A stretch of 64,000 nucleotides of DNA from Beijerinckiaceae bacterium. GTDB lineage: Bacteria > Pseudomonadota > Alphaproteobacteria > Rhizobiales > Beijerinckiaceae. Every line of letters starts with the position of its first letter. Position 1 is the stretch's first letter. The translations under genes were made by a program, and so were the position numbers. Under the pieces are notes generated by a model. It was not told the origin of the DNA and did not search any database. It saw nothing but the letters and a program-made list of their open reading frames with translations. The stretch lies in the NCBI GenBank assembly GCA_027532775.1, contig JAPZTO010000008.1:249501-313500 (forward strand), given 5' to 3'. Below are positions 46,294-54,806 of the stretch, piece by piece.

Positions 46294-46337
46294 TCCGGGC
46301 GGCGGGCCGCAAGGCCACGCGAGGAACACAGAATCAG

Positions 46338-46366
46338 AAGGCCGCCGGCAAACCCGGCGGCCTTTT
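46338..46366 (+). terminator. Intrinsic terminator after the chemoreceptor gene
   Basis: AAGGCCGCCGG (46338-46348) pairs with CCGGCGGCCTT (46354-46364) and is followed by TT, 45 bases past the stop. Confidence 0.8.
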
Positions 46367-46414
46367 CCATGCGCGGCGGCCTTAACCTTGCGCGGCTTGC
46401 GGCTGTTGATCCGG

Positions 46415-47434
46415 CTACCGGATGGGCGGTGCGTAGAGGATACCGCCCTCGGTCCAGAGCTGGTTCAGCCCGCGCGGAATGCCGAGGCGGGACTTGCTGC
46501 CGACATTGCGATCGTAGATCTCGCCGTAATTCCCGACAGCCGCGACGGCCCGTGCCGCCCAATCCGCCGTCACGCCGAGCTTGGGCCCGAGATCGGCGCC
46601 ATCAACCCCGACAAAACGGCGGACATCCGGCTTGGTGGAGCGCTTTGCCTCGGTGACGTTGGAACTCGTCACGCCCAGTTCCTCCGCATTGATCAGGGCG
46701 AAATTGACCCAGCGGACCAAAGTGTACCAGCGGACATCATCGTTCCGGACGACAGGACCGAGCGGTTCCTTGCTGACGATATCCGGCAGGATGACGGCCT
46801 CGCTGGCGCGGGCCAGCCGGAGGCGTTCCGCGAACAGGCCGGAATTGTCGGCGGTCATCACGTCGCATTCGCCGGTCTCGAAGCCGCGCAGGGTGGAAGG
46901 ACCATCCGGGAAGGTCTTCAGTTCGGCGGTGATCGAGTTCGTCGAGAAGAATTCGCTCGCTCCCTGCGCATTCGTCGTCCCGGCCTGGACGCAGACCCGC
47001 GTCCTGTTCAGTTCGAGCGCGCTGACGGCCTTGTTGTCGCGCCGGATCATGAAGCCCTGGCCGTCATAGAAATTGACGCCCGCGAAGAGCAGGCCGAGCC
47101 CGGCCTCGCGCTCGAGGGTCCAGGTGGAGTTGCGGGACAGGATGTCGATCTTCCCCGCCTTCAGGGCATCGAACCGATCCAGCGCCGAGAGCGGCTGGAA
47201 TGTCACCTTCTTCGGATCATCGAAGATCACAGCGGCGAGGGCGCGGCAGAAATCGACATCGAAGCCGGTCCAGCTGCCATCCGGCTTCTGCTCGGAAAAA
47301 CCCAGCAGCCCCATGCTGACGCCGCAGACGAGATTGCCGCGCTTGCGGACCTCGTCCAGCGTGCCGGAGAAAGCCGGCAACGTCGCCGCGAAAAGGGTGC
47401 CTGCAAGGGCGAAGGCACGGAAACCGATGGGCAT
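46415..47434 (-). CDS. General L-amino acid ABC transporter binding protein (AapJ-like)
   Basis: A periplasmic binding protein of 339 residues with a signal peptide (ALAGTLFAATLPAFSG). The family-3 solute-binding signatures are GNLVCGVSMGLLGFSEQKPD, GFDVDFCRALAAV and KAGKIDILSRNSTWT. The large size and the motif order match AapJ, which binds many L-amino acids. No aapQ, aapM or aapP gene is next to it, so it is an orphan binding protein. It is followed on the opposite side by the L,D-transpeptidase gene on the same strand. Confidence 0.88.
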   Translation of the reverse strand: MPIGFRAFALAGTLFAATLPAFSGTLDEVRKRGNLVCGVSMGLLGFSEQKPDGSWTGFDVDFCRALAAVIFDDPKKVTFQPLSALDRFDALKAGKIDILSRNSTWTLEREAGLGLLFAGVNFYDGQGFMIRRDNKAVSALELNRTRVCVQAGTTNAQGASEFFSTNSITAELKTFPDGPSTLRGFETGECDVMTADNSGLFAERLRLARASEAVILPDIVSKEPLGPVVRNDDVRWYTLVRWVNFALINAEELGVTSSNVTEAKRSTKPDVRRFVGVDGADLGPKLGVTADWAARAVAAVGNYGEIYDRNVGSKSRLGIPRGLNQLWTEGGILYAPPIR

Positions 47435-47446
47435 GGCCGACCTCCT

Positions 47447-48109
47447 TCAGATGCTCGCGCCGTGGCGGATGATGACCTTCGCACCCACGGCAATGCGCTC
47501 GAAAAGGTCGATCACGTCGCCGTTGGCCAACCGGAAACAGCCGGAAGAGACTGCATGGCCGATCGTCTCCGGCTGGTTGGTGCCGTGGATCCGGTAGACG
47601 GTAGAACCGAGATAGAGCGCGCGGGCCCCCATCGGATTGCCGGGCCCGCCCGCCATGAAGCGGGGCAGGTAGGGCTGGCGCGCGATCATTTCCGGCGGCG
47701 GGGTCCAGTCCGGCCATTCCGCCTTTCGCGAGACCCGGACGAGCCCTGACCACTGGAAGCCTTCGCGCCCGACGCCGATGCCGTAGCGCAAGGCGCGGTT
47801 ATTGCCCTGGACCACATAGAGGAAGCGCTCGCTGGTATGGATGACGATGGTGCCGGGCGGCTCGCTGCTCCGGAAGAACACGAACTGGCGCGCGAAGGGG
47901 CCGTCCTCGACGATCTGCTCCGCCGTGGCCACCCGGCCGGGTTCATCACCGATCTCCATGGAGATCGGGATGGCCTGCTGGCGGCTATTCGCCGCACCCG
48001 AAAACGCCAGTACGACAAGGCCCGCGAGGACGACACCCGTACCGCGACGGGTTGTCACGGCCAGACCGCCAAGGCGGGAACGGCAGAAGAGGGCGCGGCG
48101 GGGTGTCAT
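47447..48109 (-). CDS. L,D-transpeptidase (YkuD domain)
   Basis: A protein of 220 residues with an N-terminal membrane or signal segment (GTGVVLAGLVVLAFSGAA). The YkuD catalytic motif is complete: YRIHGTNQPETIGHAVSSGC followed by FRLANGDVIDLF, with the histidine and the cysteine in their family positions. It cross-links peptidoglycan or attaches proteins to it in the periplasm. It lies 15 bases downstream of the lipoprotein gene and 12 bases upstream of the amino-acid binding gene, so an operon of three is likely. Confidence 0.92.
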   Translation of the reverse strand: MTPRRALFCRSRLGGLAVTTRRGTGVVLAGLVVLAFSGAANSRQQAIPISMEIGDEPGRVATAEQIVEDGPFARQFVFFRSSEPPGTIVIHTSERFLYVVQGNNRALRYGIGVGREGFQWSGLVRVSRKAEWPDWTPPPEMIARQPYLPRFMAGGPGNPMGARALYLGSTVYRIHGTNQPETIGHAVSSGCFRLANGDVIDLFERIAVGAKVIIRHGASI

Positions 48110-48124
48110 GGTTCTCCCTGTCGA

Positions 48125-48613
48125 TCAGCCGGGGCAGCGGACATAGATGAAGGTGCCGTAACGGCCATGCACTTCGGGGTCGACGAAGCGCATGATCATT
48201 TCCCGGTCGGTCACCGACAGGATCTCGCGATCCTGCCATTCGCCGGGCGGCGCCTCGGGACCGAGATAGGTCTTGCCGTCCGAGCCGCCCTTGATGCGCA
48301 ATTCATACAGCTTGGCGTCATCGGCCAGATGCATCATCACACCATCGGACGGGCCTTTCGCGATGATATAGGGCAGGCGGCATTGCGCACGGGCCTGGGC
48401 CTCGACGCGCTTGCGGTCCTTTTCGTCGCGGTAGGAGGCAACGCCCCATTTCCCGATGAGCTGTTCGTTCCGGATCGTGGCCGGTCGCTCGGTCAGTGCG
48501 CCGGGCGTGACGACCCCCTCGTCGATCGTCGTACCGCAGCCACCGAGCAGCAGGACCAGAATCGCCGGAATTCCGACGCGGATCAGCAAGGCAGGATACG
48601 CGGAAACCATCAT
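48125..48613 (-). CDS. Hypothetical lipoprotein
   Basis: A protein of 162 residues with a lipobox LLLGGC near residue 26, so it is probably lipid-anchored. The mature part includes LIGKWGVASYRDEKDRKRVE and MIMRFVDPEVHGRYGTFIYV. I recognise no family, though small lipoproteins of this kind next to YkuD enzymes are common in alphaproteobacteria by my recollection. It leads the operon with the L,D-transpeptidase. Confidence 0.8.
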   Translation of the reverse strand: MMVSAYPALLIRVGIPAILVLLLGGCGTTIDEGVVTPGALTERPATIRNEQLIGKWGVASYRDEKDRKRVEAQARAQCRLPYIIAKGPSDGVMMHLADDAKLYELRIKGGSDGKTYLGPEAPPGEWQDREILSVTDREMIMRFVDPEVHGRYGTFIYVRCPG

Positions 48614-48918
48614 GCTTCACCCTCAGGAAGCCGAAGGGTAAAACAGCTTCGAAAGGCCGGCAAGTCGCGTTGATCACGCGGTTTTCGGCGAAGATCGGGC
48701 GTTCCGGAAGAACGTGTTGCCGCGCCGGGCGGTTGGTGCTATGTAAGTTGCATCGAGTTTCGGCCGAATGACTTTGCTACTGCGGATCTGGATCCGCCTT
48801 GGCTGATGACCTCCTCCTAGAACATCGATATCAGCAGCGCGTGCCGCCAGCCTCTCCGGTTTGCGTTCCTGCGCCGTCAGCCAGACTACGTACTCAAACT
48901 GATCCAAAGGGACTTCCC

Positions 48919-49131
48919 ATGCAGAACGGAACCGTGAAGTGGTTCAACGCCCAAAAGGGCTTTGGTTTCATCCAGCCGAGCAACGGCGGCACCGACGTCT
49001 TCGTCCATATCAGCGCTGTCGAGCGCTCGGGCCTCAGCGGCCTGAACGAAGGCCAGAAGGTGTCGTTCGAGGTCGTTGCCGATCGCCGCAGCGGCAAGTC
49101 CGCCGCCGATCGCCTCCAGATCATCGGCTGA
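48919..49131 (+). CDS. Cold-shock protein
   Basis: A protein of 70 residues with the cold-shock nucleic-acid-binding domain: RNP1 KGFGFIQP and RNP2 VFVHISAVE are intact, after [13 protein letters not shown] spacer of about 245 bases before it could carry a long structured leader, as known for csp mRNAs. It is followed by a weak hairpin and rpsU, and may share its transcript. Confidence 0.95.
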   Translation: MQNGTVKWFNAQKGFGFIQPSNGGTDVFVHISAVERSGLSGLNEGQKVSFEVVADRRSGKSAADRLQIIG

Positions 49132-49233
49132 ACCTGATTGCCGGGTTTCGACCCGGCATTGTGACCCCGGCGCGCCGCCCGTTCATTCGGGCTGGCGCGC
49201 CTTTCCCTATCGGCCGATGCCGGGAGATGGCTT

Positions 49234-49500
49234 TTGCAAGTTCTTGTCCGTGACAACAATATCGAGCAGGCGCTGCGCGTCCTGAAGAAGAAGATGCAGC
49301 GCGAAGGCGTTTTCCGCGAAATGCGGCAGCGCAAGGCCTACGAGAAGCCGTCCGAGCGCAAGACGCGTGAAAAGGGCGAAGCGGTTCGTCGCGCCCGCAA
49401 GGCCCAGCGCAAGCAGATGCAGCGCGAAGGCCTGCTGCCGATGCCGAAGGCCAAGCCGCGCGTTGCCGGCCCGGGCCGCGGCGCGCCGCGCACGGCCTGA
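49234..49500 (+). CDS. rpsU: 30S ribosomal protein S21
   Basis: A protein of 88 residues: [40 protein letters not shown], then a basic tail. The initiation codon appears to be TTG at 49234, with GGGAG eight bases before it. The ATG inside GGGAGATGG at 49227 is out of frame. A TTG start in a ribosomal protein gene is unusual and may limit its translation. A terminator follows at 49523. Confidence 0.93.
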   Translation: MQVLVRDNNIEQALRVLKKKMQREGVFREMRQRKAYEKPSERKTREKGEAVRRARKAQRKQMQREGLLPMPKAKPRVAGPGRGAPRTA

Positions 49501-49522
49501 TCTCCCCTCCGAATTTGCCGTG

Positions 49523-49556
49523 AAGCCGGCCGGTGCCCTGCGCCAGCCGGCTTTCG
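49523..49556 (+). terminator. Weak terminator after rpsU
   Basis: AAGCCGGC (49523-49530) pairs with GCCGGCTT (49546-49553) with a long loop; the T run after it is short. Confidence 0.5.
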
Positions 49557-49675
49557 TGTGTCCTGACGAACCGTCAGCCCTCTTTCTGTCGGCCCTCTTT
49601 GCGCCAGATCAGTGCGGCATGCCTGCCAATCCGGCAGGGTCCTCCCAGCCATTGTTTCAGGGAGGAGTTTCCACC

Positions 49676-50524
49676 ATGCCGACAGCCAAATCACTGACAT
49701 CGGTCCATTGCATCATCCGGGTTGCCGAAGAGGCGAAGTCCGCCGCGCTGTCTGCCAGCGCCAAGCTTGCCGAAAGCACCGGTGCCTATCTCGGCGTCAC
49801 CGTCATCACGCCCAAGGCCCATGTCCCGTTCTCGCTGCTGGGCTCGTCCTATGTGGCGCCGATGATGGCCGACCTCAACCAGCGCGCGCTGACCGAGGGC
49901 GAGAAGCTCATCGTCGAGGCCAAGGCGCAGATCGCCGCTGCCGGGCTTTCGGCGCATGTCGAGATGACGCATGACCTGCTCGAGGAAGCCGCGGCCCGCG
50001 CCGTCCGGCAGGCGCGTGCGACCGACCTGATCATTGTCGACCAGCCCAAGGCGGTTCTCGATGTCACCGGGCTTATCCTGGAGGAGGCGCTGTTCCGCTC
50101 CGGCCGGCCGATCCTCGTCGCTTCGCCCCGGGCCACAGCCAGGGGGGCCTTCCAGCGCGCCGTGATCGGTTGGGATGGCTCGCCCCATGCCGCCCGCGCT
50201 GTCAGCGACATGGCGCAGCTTTTCCCGGGCATCACGCAGGCGGATATCGTGGTCGTTTCCGGCGAGAAGCCGCTCGAACGGATGCTACCCGGCGCCGATC
50301 TCGCGCATCATCTCGCCCGCAAGGGGATCGAGACGAAGCTGGTCGAGAAGACGGTAGTGGGCGAATCGGTCGGTGCCGTGCTGGACCGGCATGCCGTGGA
50401 AACCGGCGCCGATCTCCTCGTCATGGGCGGGTTCGGGCATTCCCGGATCAAGGAATTCCTGTTCGGCGGCGTGACCGTTGAGTTGACCCAGAGCGCCCAT
50501 GTCCCGCTGCTGATGGCCTATTGA
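49676..50524 (+). CDS. Tandem universal stress protein
   Basis: A protein of 282 residues made of two UspA-like domains. The second is the clearer one, with AVIGWDGSPHAARAVSDMAQ, then DLLVMGGFGHSRIKEFLFGG, close to the GxxGxSxxxxxxxG nucleotide-binding pattern. The first lacks that pattern (LIIVDQPKAVLDVTG), so probably only one site binds ATP. GGGAGGAG lies before the ATG. It is monocistronic with a strong terminator. Confidence 0.92.
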   Translation: MPTAKSLTSVHCIIRVAEEAKSAALSASAKLAESTGAYLGVTVITPKAHVPFSLLGSSYVAPMMADLNQRALTEGEKLIVEAKAQIAAAGLSAHVEMTHDLLEEAAARAVRQARATDLIIVDQPKAVLDVTGLILEEALFRSGRPILVASPRATARGAFQRAVIGWDGSPHAARAVSDMAQLFPGITQADIVVVSGEKPLERMLPGADLAHHLARKGIETKLVEKTVVGESVGAVLDRHAVETGADLLVMGGFGHSRIKEFLFGGVTVELTQSAHVPLLMAY

Positions 50525-50565
50525 AGGTCTGGCCTTTTGAAGGCTGCAGCGATCCCTGTCCCTGC

Positions 50566-50597
50566 AAGGGCCGCCAAGGGGCGGCCCTTTCTTTTTC
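50566..50597 (+). terminator. Intrinsic terminator after the universal stress gene
   Basis: AAGGGCCGCC (50566-50575) pairs with GGCGGCCCTT (50580-50589) around a four-base loop and is followed by TCTTTTTC. Confidence 0.88.
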
Positions 50598-50630
50598 ATC
50601 AATCCAAACAGCTTCCTGGTGGCCCGGCTC

Positions 50631-51896
50631 TTACGCCGCATTCGGCCGGGCGGTGACCAGCGCGCCGACGGCATCCGCCGTGGCGGCGGAGAGCGTCCAG
50701 CCGAGATGGCCATGGCCGGTATTGTAGAAGACGCGCGGGTTCCGGCCGCGCATGACGCGGGGCATCATGTCCGGCATCATCGGGCGGAGGCCGGCCCAGG
50801 GCACGCTCTGGCGCGTGCTCATGCCGGGGAAATGCACCCGGCACCAGGCGATGAGCGGGGCGATGCGGGCTGCGCGGATATCGCGGTTATAGCCGTTGAA
50901 CTCGGCGGTGCCCGCCACGCGGAACCGCGTCGGACCGAGGCGGCTCGTCACGATCTTGGCCTTGTCGTCAAGCAGGCTGACCCATGGCGCAGCCTCCTGG
51001 TCAGCCTTCTCGGTCAGGCTGACGGTGATCGAATAGCCCTTCACCGGGTAGACATTGACGCGGTCCCCGAAGCCGCTGGCAATCGCGCGCGACATGACGC
51101 CACCACAGACGATGACCTTGTCGAAGGTCTCGACCTGTTCGGGATGCAGGCTGCCATCGAGGGTCGGCTCGGTCGAGCGGGTGACGAGCGTCACATCATT
51201 CCCGCCCGCGGCGGTCGAGGGGATTTCGGTCGAGAAGCGCATCGACACGCCCTGCCGCTCGCAGGCCTTGGCGAGGCCGATCGTGAATTTGTGGATGTCG
51301 CCGGTGAAATCCGACGGGGTGTAGAAGCCGCCGTAATAGTCACCGCGCAGGGCCGGCTCGATCGATTTGATCTCTGACGGCGTCACGGCGCGGCGCTCGA
51401 GCCCGCCTCTGGCGAGGAGCGTGCTGACGCGGGCGGCGGCGTCGAAATCCTTCTTCGTTTCGTAGAAATGCAGGATACCGCGGGTCTCGCAGTCGAAATC
51501 GATGCCTTCGGCATCAGCCATCGCCTTGAGATAGGCCCGGGCCTCGATGGCGAGACGCGCCGTGGTGACGGTGTTCTGCTCGTATTTCGGGATCGATGCG
51601 ATGAATTCGCCCATCCAGGAAATCTTGTGCCATGAGGGTTTCGGGTTCACCAGCAGCGGCGCGCCGGGCTCCATCATCCATTTGATGCCCTTGAGCACCG
51701 TTGCCCAGCTGTTCCAGACCTCGGCATTCGAGGCCGAGAGCTGGCCGCCATTGGCGAAGGAGGTTTCCATCGCCGCGTAGGGCTGGCGATCGAAGACGGT
51801 CACGCGGCAGCCGCGCTTCATGAGGGAATAGGCCGTGGTAATGCCGGTAATGCCGGCGCCGATCACGGCGACGGATTCAGGATGGGAAGCAGACAT
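50631..51896 (-). CDS. dadA: D-amino acid dehydrogenase-like FAD enzyme
   Basis: A protein of 421 residues of the DadA/glycine oxidase-like family (FAD-dependent, DAO fold). The FAD-binding VAVIGAGITGITTAYSLMKR is at the N terminus, followed by FANGGQLSASNAEVWNSW and the C-terminal GHGHLGWTLSAATAD. It oxidises D-amino acids to keto acids, passing electrons to the respiratory chain. A glycine riboswitch lies directly upstream, which suggests that glycine, or a derivative of it, may be a real substrate. Confidence 0.92.
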   Translation of the reverse strand: MSASHPESVAVIGAGITGITTAYSLMKRGCRVTVFDRQPYAAMETSFANGGQLSASNAEVWNSWATVLKGIKWMMEPGAPLLVNPKPSWHKISWMGEFIASIPKYEQNTVTTARLAIEARAYLKAMADAEGIDFDCETRGILHFYETKKDFDAAARVSTLLARGGLERRAVTPSEIKSIEPALRGDYYGGFYTPSDFTGDIHKFTIGLAKACERQGVSMRFSTEIPSTAAGGNDVTLVTRSTEPTLDGSLHPEQVETFDKVIVCGGVMSRAIASGFGDRVNVYPVKGYSITVSLTEKADQEAAPWVSLLDDKAKIVTSRLGPTRFRVAGTAEFNGYNRDIRAARIAPLIAWCRVHFPGMSTRQSVPWAGLRPMMPDMMPRVMRGRNPRVFYNTGHGHLGWTLSAATADAVGALVTARPNAA

Positions 51897-51935
51897 GACA
51901 ATGGCTCCTTGAGCCCGCGCACACGGCGCGAGGCA

Positions 51936-52122
51936 GAGCCCCCTCTGTCATTGGCCTGAGAGCATCACCGGCCCTGTTCGTCAGGGTGCCGGCTTACACC
52001 ATCGGCGGGAGCGGCAGCTCCACTTTTCAGAGTCAAATCCAATGTGCGGTTCTGGGGCCTGAGAGTTTCCGGGGCGGTTGCTCCTTCGGCGCCAACCGGC
52101 GAACCGGCTGAACTCTTCCGCG
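51936..52122 (-). promoter_or_regulatory. Tandem glycine riboswitch
   Basis: Read on the minus strand, two aptamers follow each other. The first runs from GGAAGAGTTC through GCCGAAGGAGCAACCGCC to AAACTCTCAGGC near 52055. The second runs from GTGGAGCTGCC through GCCGATGGTGTAAGCC to TGATGCTCTCAGGC near 51955, ending at GAGGGGGCTC. The paired GAGA/CTCTCAGGC blocks and purine-rich cores fit the glycine-binding consensus. It ends about 40 bases before the dadA start. Glycine binding is expected to raise expression of dadA. Confidence 0.9.
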
Positions 52123-52321
52123 AGCCGATGCCTAGCAGACGCAGCGGCGGCGTCAAGGTTTTGTGCCGGGATGGGCGATCCGGGCATTGGTCCCGCCGCC
52201 TGCTCTTCTCGCCGCCACTTGCCGGATGCGGCCGGAAAACCTCTGGCTGGCTCTTTCCGCGCCGGCGCGCGCGCCTTAGGACGTATGCGCATCCGTGGGA
52301 GCGTACGAGGCAGATCGGTTC

Positions 52322-54148
52322 ATGGCAGTCAAAGCGGGCGGGAGCCCGGAGCGGGATCCAGCGTTGCAGCCTTCGCAGACGGGGGAGGCGGAGGAATTGG
52401 TCGAGTTGCTGGCGCGCCAGATGCCGATCGTCATCGGCGCGGTGCTGGTGGTGGCGCCAACCGCCGCCTATGTCCATGGCCTGCGCCTCGGCCCCGGCCC
52501 CATGGCCTCGTCCTGGCTGGTTGCGGCCGTGGTTCTCGCCGCGTTCCGGGCGCTGTTCGTGGTCGCCTACTGGCGCTATCGCCGGAGCAGCACGCTCTGG
52601 TTCTGGCGCGCCGGCTTCATGCTCGGGAGCCTCGCCTCGGGGAGCCTGTTCGGCTGGTTCGGCTGGGTTGTCACCGGGTCCGGGGACGGGCCGCTCATGC
52701 TCTTCATCATCATGATGCTCGTGGGGCTGACGGCCGGCTCGGTCGCCTCGCTGTCGGCGGACAGGCTGGTCTATGCCGCCTTCGCGCTCAGCGCGATGGG
52801 GCCGGTCATCATGCGGTTCGGCCTCGCGCCCGACGAGACCAGCCGCTGGATGGCCGTGCTCGGCCTCGTCTTTCTCGTGACGCATCTCGGCTATTCGATG
52901 CTGCAGAACCGCACGATGCGCGATCTGATCCGCCTTCGGAATCAGGAAAAGGCGTTCTCGCGCGAGTTGGCCGAGGCGCGCGACCGCGCCGAACGGTCCA
53001 GTACCGAGAAGACACGGTTCCTGCTGGCCGCAGGCCATGACCTGCGCCAGCCGCTCTATGCGATCCGGCTGCTGCTGGATACGCTCGACGCTGCCGGGAA
53101 GGATGTCCGCGCGCAGCGGATCGCAACGATCGGGGAATCGGTTGATACGATTTCCGATCTGCTCGAGCGCATGCTGGAGGCCGCGCGGGCAGGGGCGAAG
53201 GGGTTCGAGCCGAGGCTGGCACCGGTTGAGCTTGAGGGCATCTTCCGGCAGGTCGGTGTGGAATTTGCCGCCGAGGCGGCCGGGAAGTCGCTCGATCTCT
53301 GCTTCGTGGGTACGAGCCGCTGGGTGCTGGCCGAGCCGGTCCTGCTGACGCAGATCCTGCGCAACTTCGTCGGGAATGCGGTCCGCTATACCGGCAGCGG
53401 GCGGGTGCTGGTCGGTGTGCGCCGGCGCGCGGGCCGCCTTGTCCTCCAGGTCTGGGATACCGGGCCGGGAATCGAGGCGGCTGACCTGCCTCGCATTTTC
53501 GAGCCCTTCCACCAGCTCGCCAATCCGGCCCGGCAGGCGGGGCGAGGCCATGGCCTCGGCCTGACCATCGCGAAGAGCATGGCCGAGATTATCGGCGGCG
53601 GGATCGAGGTCCGGTCATGGCCCGGCAAGGGGTCGCTTTTCGCGCTCGACCTGCCGGTCGCTAGCCCTCCGGGGCTTGCGGATACGGCCGGTGAGGCCGC
53701 CATCCCCATGGTTCCCGGGCCGGAAGCCGGGCGGGTGCTGCTGGTCGAGGATTATGACCCGGTCCGCGAGATCCTCCGCGAGATGCTGGCCGGCTGGGGT
53801 TATGCTGTCGAGACGGCGGCCGACGCTACGGCGGCGCTGGCTCTGGTCGATGCCCGAGGCGCGCCCGACATCGTCGTTTCCGACCTGCGGTTGCCCGGCG
53901 GCATGGATGGCCTGATGCTGATCCGGGAGGTTCGCGCCCGCACGGGACAGGCCATTCCGGCGGTGCTCGTCACGGCGGATCCGGCCGTGCCCGATCCGGG
54001 CGAGGCGATCCGCGTGCTTCAGAAGCCCGTTGCCGCCGGCACTTTGCGCGCCGTTCTGGGGGCCGCGCTCAGCGGATCTCTCAGCGGACCCCGAGGCGTT
54101 CGAGAAATTCCTTCACCTCGCCACGATGGGTCAGGCCGAAGCGCTTGA
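52322..54148 (+). CDS. Hybrid sensor histidine kinase with receiver domain
   Basis: A protein of 608 residues. Five or six membrane helices occupy about residues 30-200 with very short loops, indicating a membrane-integrated sensor. The HisKA domain has the H-box AAGHDLRQPLYAIRLLLDTL, followed by N-box RNFVGNAVRYT, G1 WDTGPGIEAAD and G2 GRGHGLGLTIAKS. A receiver domain from about residue 470 has LLVEDYDPV, phospho-aspartate in VVSDLRLPG, and lysine in LQKPV. The ATG at 52322 lies a few bases beyond a weak purine stretch. Its last 68 bases overlap the convergent LuxR gene. Confidence 0.92.
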   Translation: MAVKAGGSPERDPALQPSQTGEAEELVELLARQMPIVIGAVLVVAPTAAYVHGLRLGPGPMASSWLVAAVVLAAFRALFVVAYWRYRRSSTLWFWRAGFMLGSLASGSLFGWFGWVVTGSGDGPLMLFIIMMLVGLTAGSVASLSADRLVYAAFALSAMGPVIMRFGLAPDETSRWMAVLGLVFLVTHLGYSMLQNRTMRDLIRLRNQEKAFSRELAEARDRAERSSTEKTRFLLAAGHDLRQPLYAIRLLLDTLDAAGKDVRAQRIATIGESVDTISDLLERMLEAARAGAKGFEPRLAPVELEGIFRQVGVEFAAEAAGKSLDLCFVGTSRWVLAEPVLLTQILRNFVGNAVRYTGSGRVLVGVRRRAGRLVLQVWDTGPGIEAADLPRIFEPFHQLANPARQAGRGHGLGLTIAKSMAEIIGGGIEVRSWPGKGSLFALDLPVASPPGLADTAGEAAIPMVPGPEAGRVLLVEDYDPVREILREMLAGWGYAVETAADATAALALVDARGAPDIVVSDLRLPGGMDGLMLIREVRARTGQAIPAVLVTADPAVPDPGEAIRVLQKPVAAGTLRAVLGAALSGSLSGPRGVREIPSPRHDGSGRSA

Positions 54149-54686
54149 ACACGCTGGCGAGATGGGCCCGCACCGTATTCTCGCTGATGCCGAGGCTGCG
54201 CCCGATGATCTTGTTCTGCAGCCCGCGGGCACAGAGAACAAGAATGTCGCGCTCGCGCGGGGTCAAAGCCGGTTGGCCATTGGCCGTGATCGCGCCCGGT
54301 TCCTGCGAGAGCAGATCTGACAGGATGCCGAGGATGGCCTCGGGCCCGGAGGCCTTGGACAGGATCGCGGCGGCGTCATCCAGCGCCGGCGAGGCGCGCA
54401 GTTCGGCAGGATCGCTGCCGGTTACGATGATGATCGGCAGGGCCGGGCACCGGGACTGGAGCGCAAGATAGGTCCCCACGCCCGTCGAATCCGGCAGGGC
54501 CAGGTCGAGGATGATCACATCGGGCGGGACAGGACCCACACGGGTCATTGCCTCGGCGAGGCTCGCACCTTCCTCGACCTCGATGCCCGGATAGGCGGTC
54601 TGCAAGGCGGTCCGAAGTCCGAAACGAACCAACGGGTGATCGTCAATGATCAGGATCCGCGCCTGACGCTTTCCTGGCACCAACAA
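54081..54686 (-). CDS. LuxR/NarL-type response regulator
   Basis: A protein of 201 residues. The receiver has RILIIDDHPLVRFG, phospho-aspartate in VIILDLALPDS, and lysine in ILSKASG. The HTH is LTPRERDILVLCARGLQNKI with ISENTVRAHLASVFKRFG. The convergent, overlapping arrangement with the hybrid kinase suggests a two-component pair with antisense-coupled 3' ends; the hybrid kinase could also use another partner. Confidence 0.93.
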   Translation of the reverse strand: MLVPGKRQARILIIDDHPLVRFGLRTALQTAYPGIEVEEGASLAEAMTRVGPVPPDVIILDLALPDSTGVGTYLALQSRCPALPIIIVTGSDPAELRASPALDDAAAILSKASGPEAILGILSDLLSQEPGAITANGQPALTPRERDILVLCARGLQNKIIGRSLGISENTVRAHLASVFKRFGLTHRGEVKEFLERLGVR

Positions 54687-54806
54687 CTCCCCGGACGCAA
54701 TCCAAACCGGGCATTACCCGCAACAGGAATCGCCCCTCGTCGCCATCGTATAGCGAGGCTTCGCCGCCGCGCCAAGGCTCCCGGGCCGACCGGAGCCAGC
54801 GCGCGG

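Noticed and set aside
44077-46329. A long minus-strand open frame opposite the chemoreceptor gene
   Set aside because: The plus strand has membrane helices, HAMP and signalling domains in order; the minus frame has no protein-like pattern.
49139-49158. Hairpin after the cold-shock gene as a terminator
   Set aside because: The stem TGCCGGG/CCCGGCA is good, but no T run follows on the plus strand, so I do not call it a terminator.
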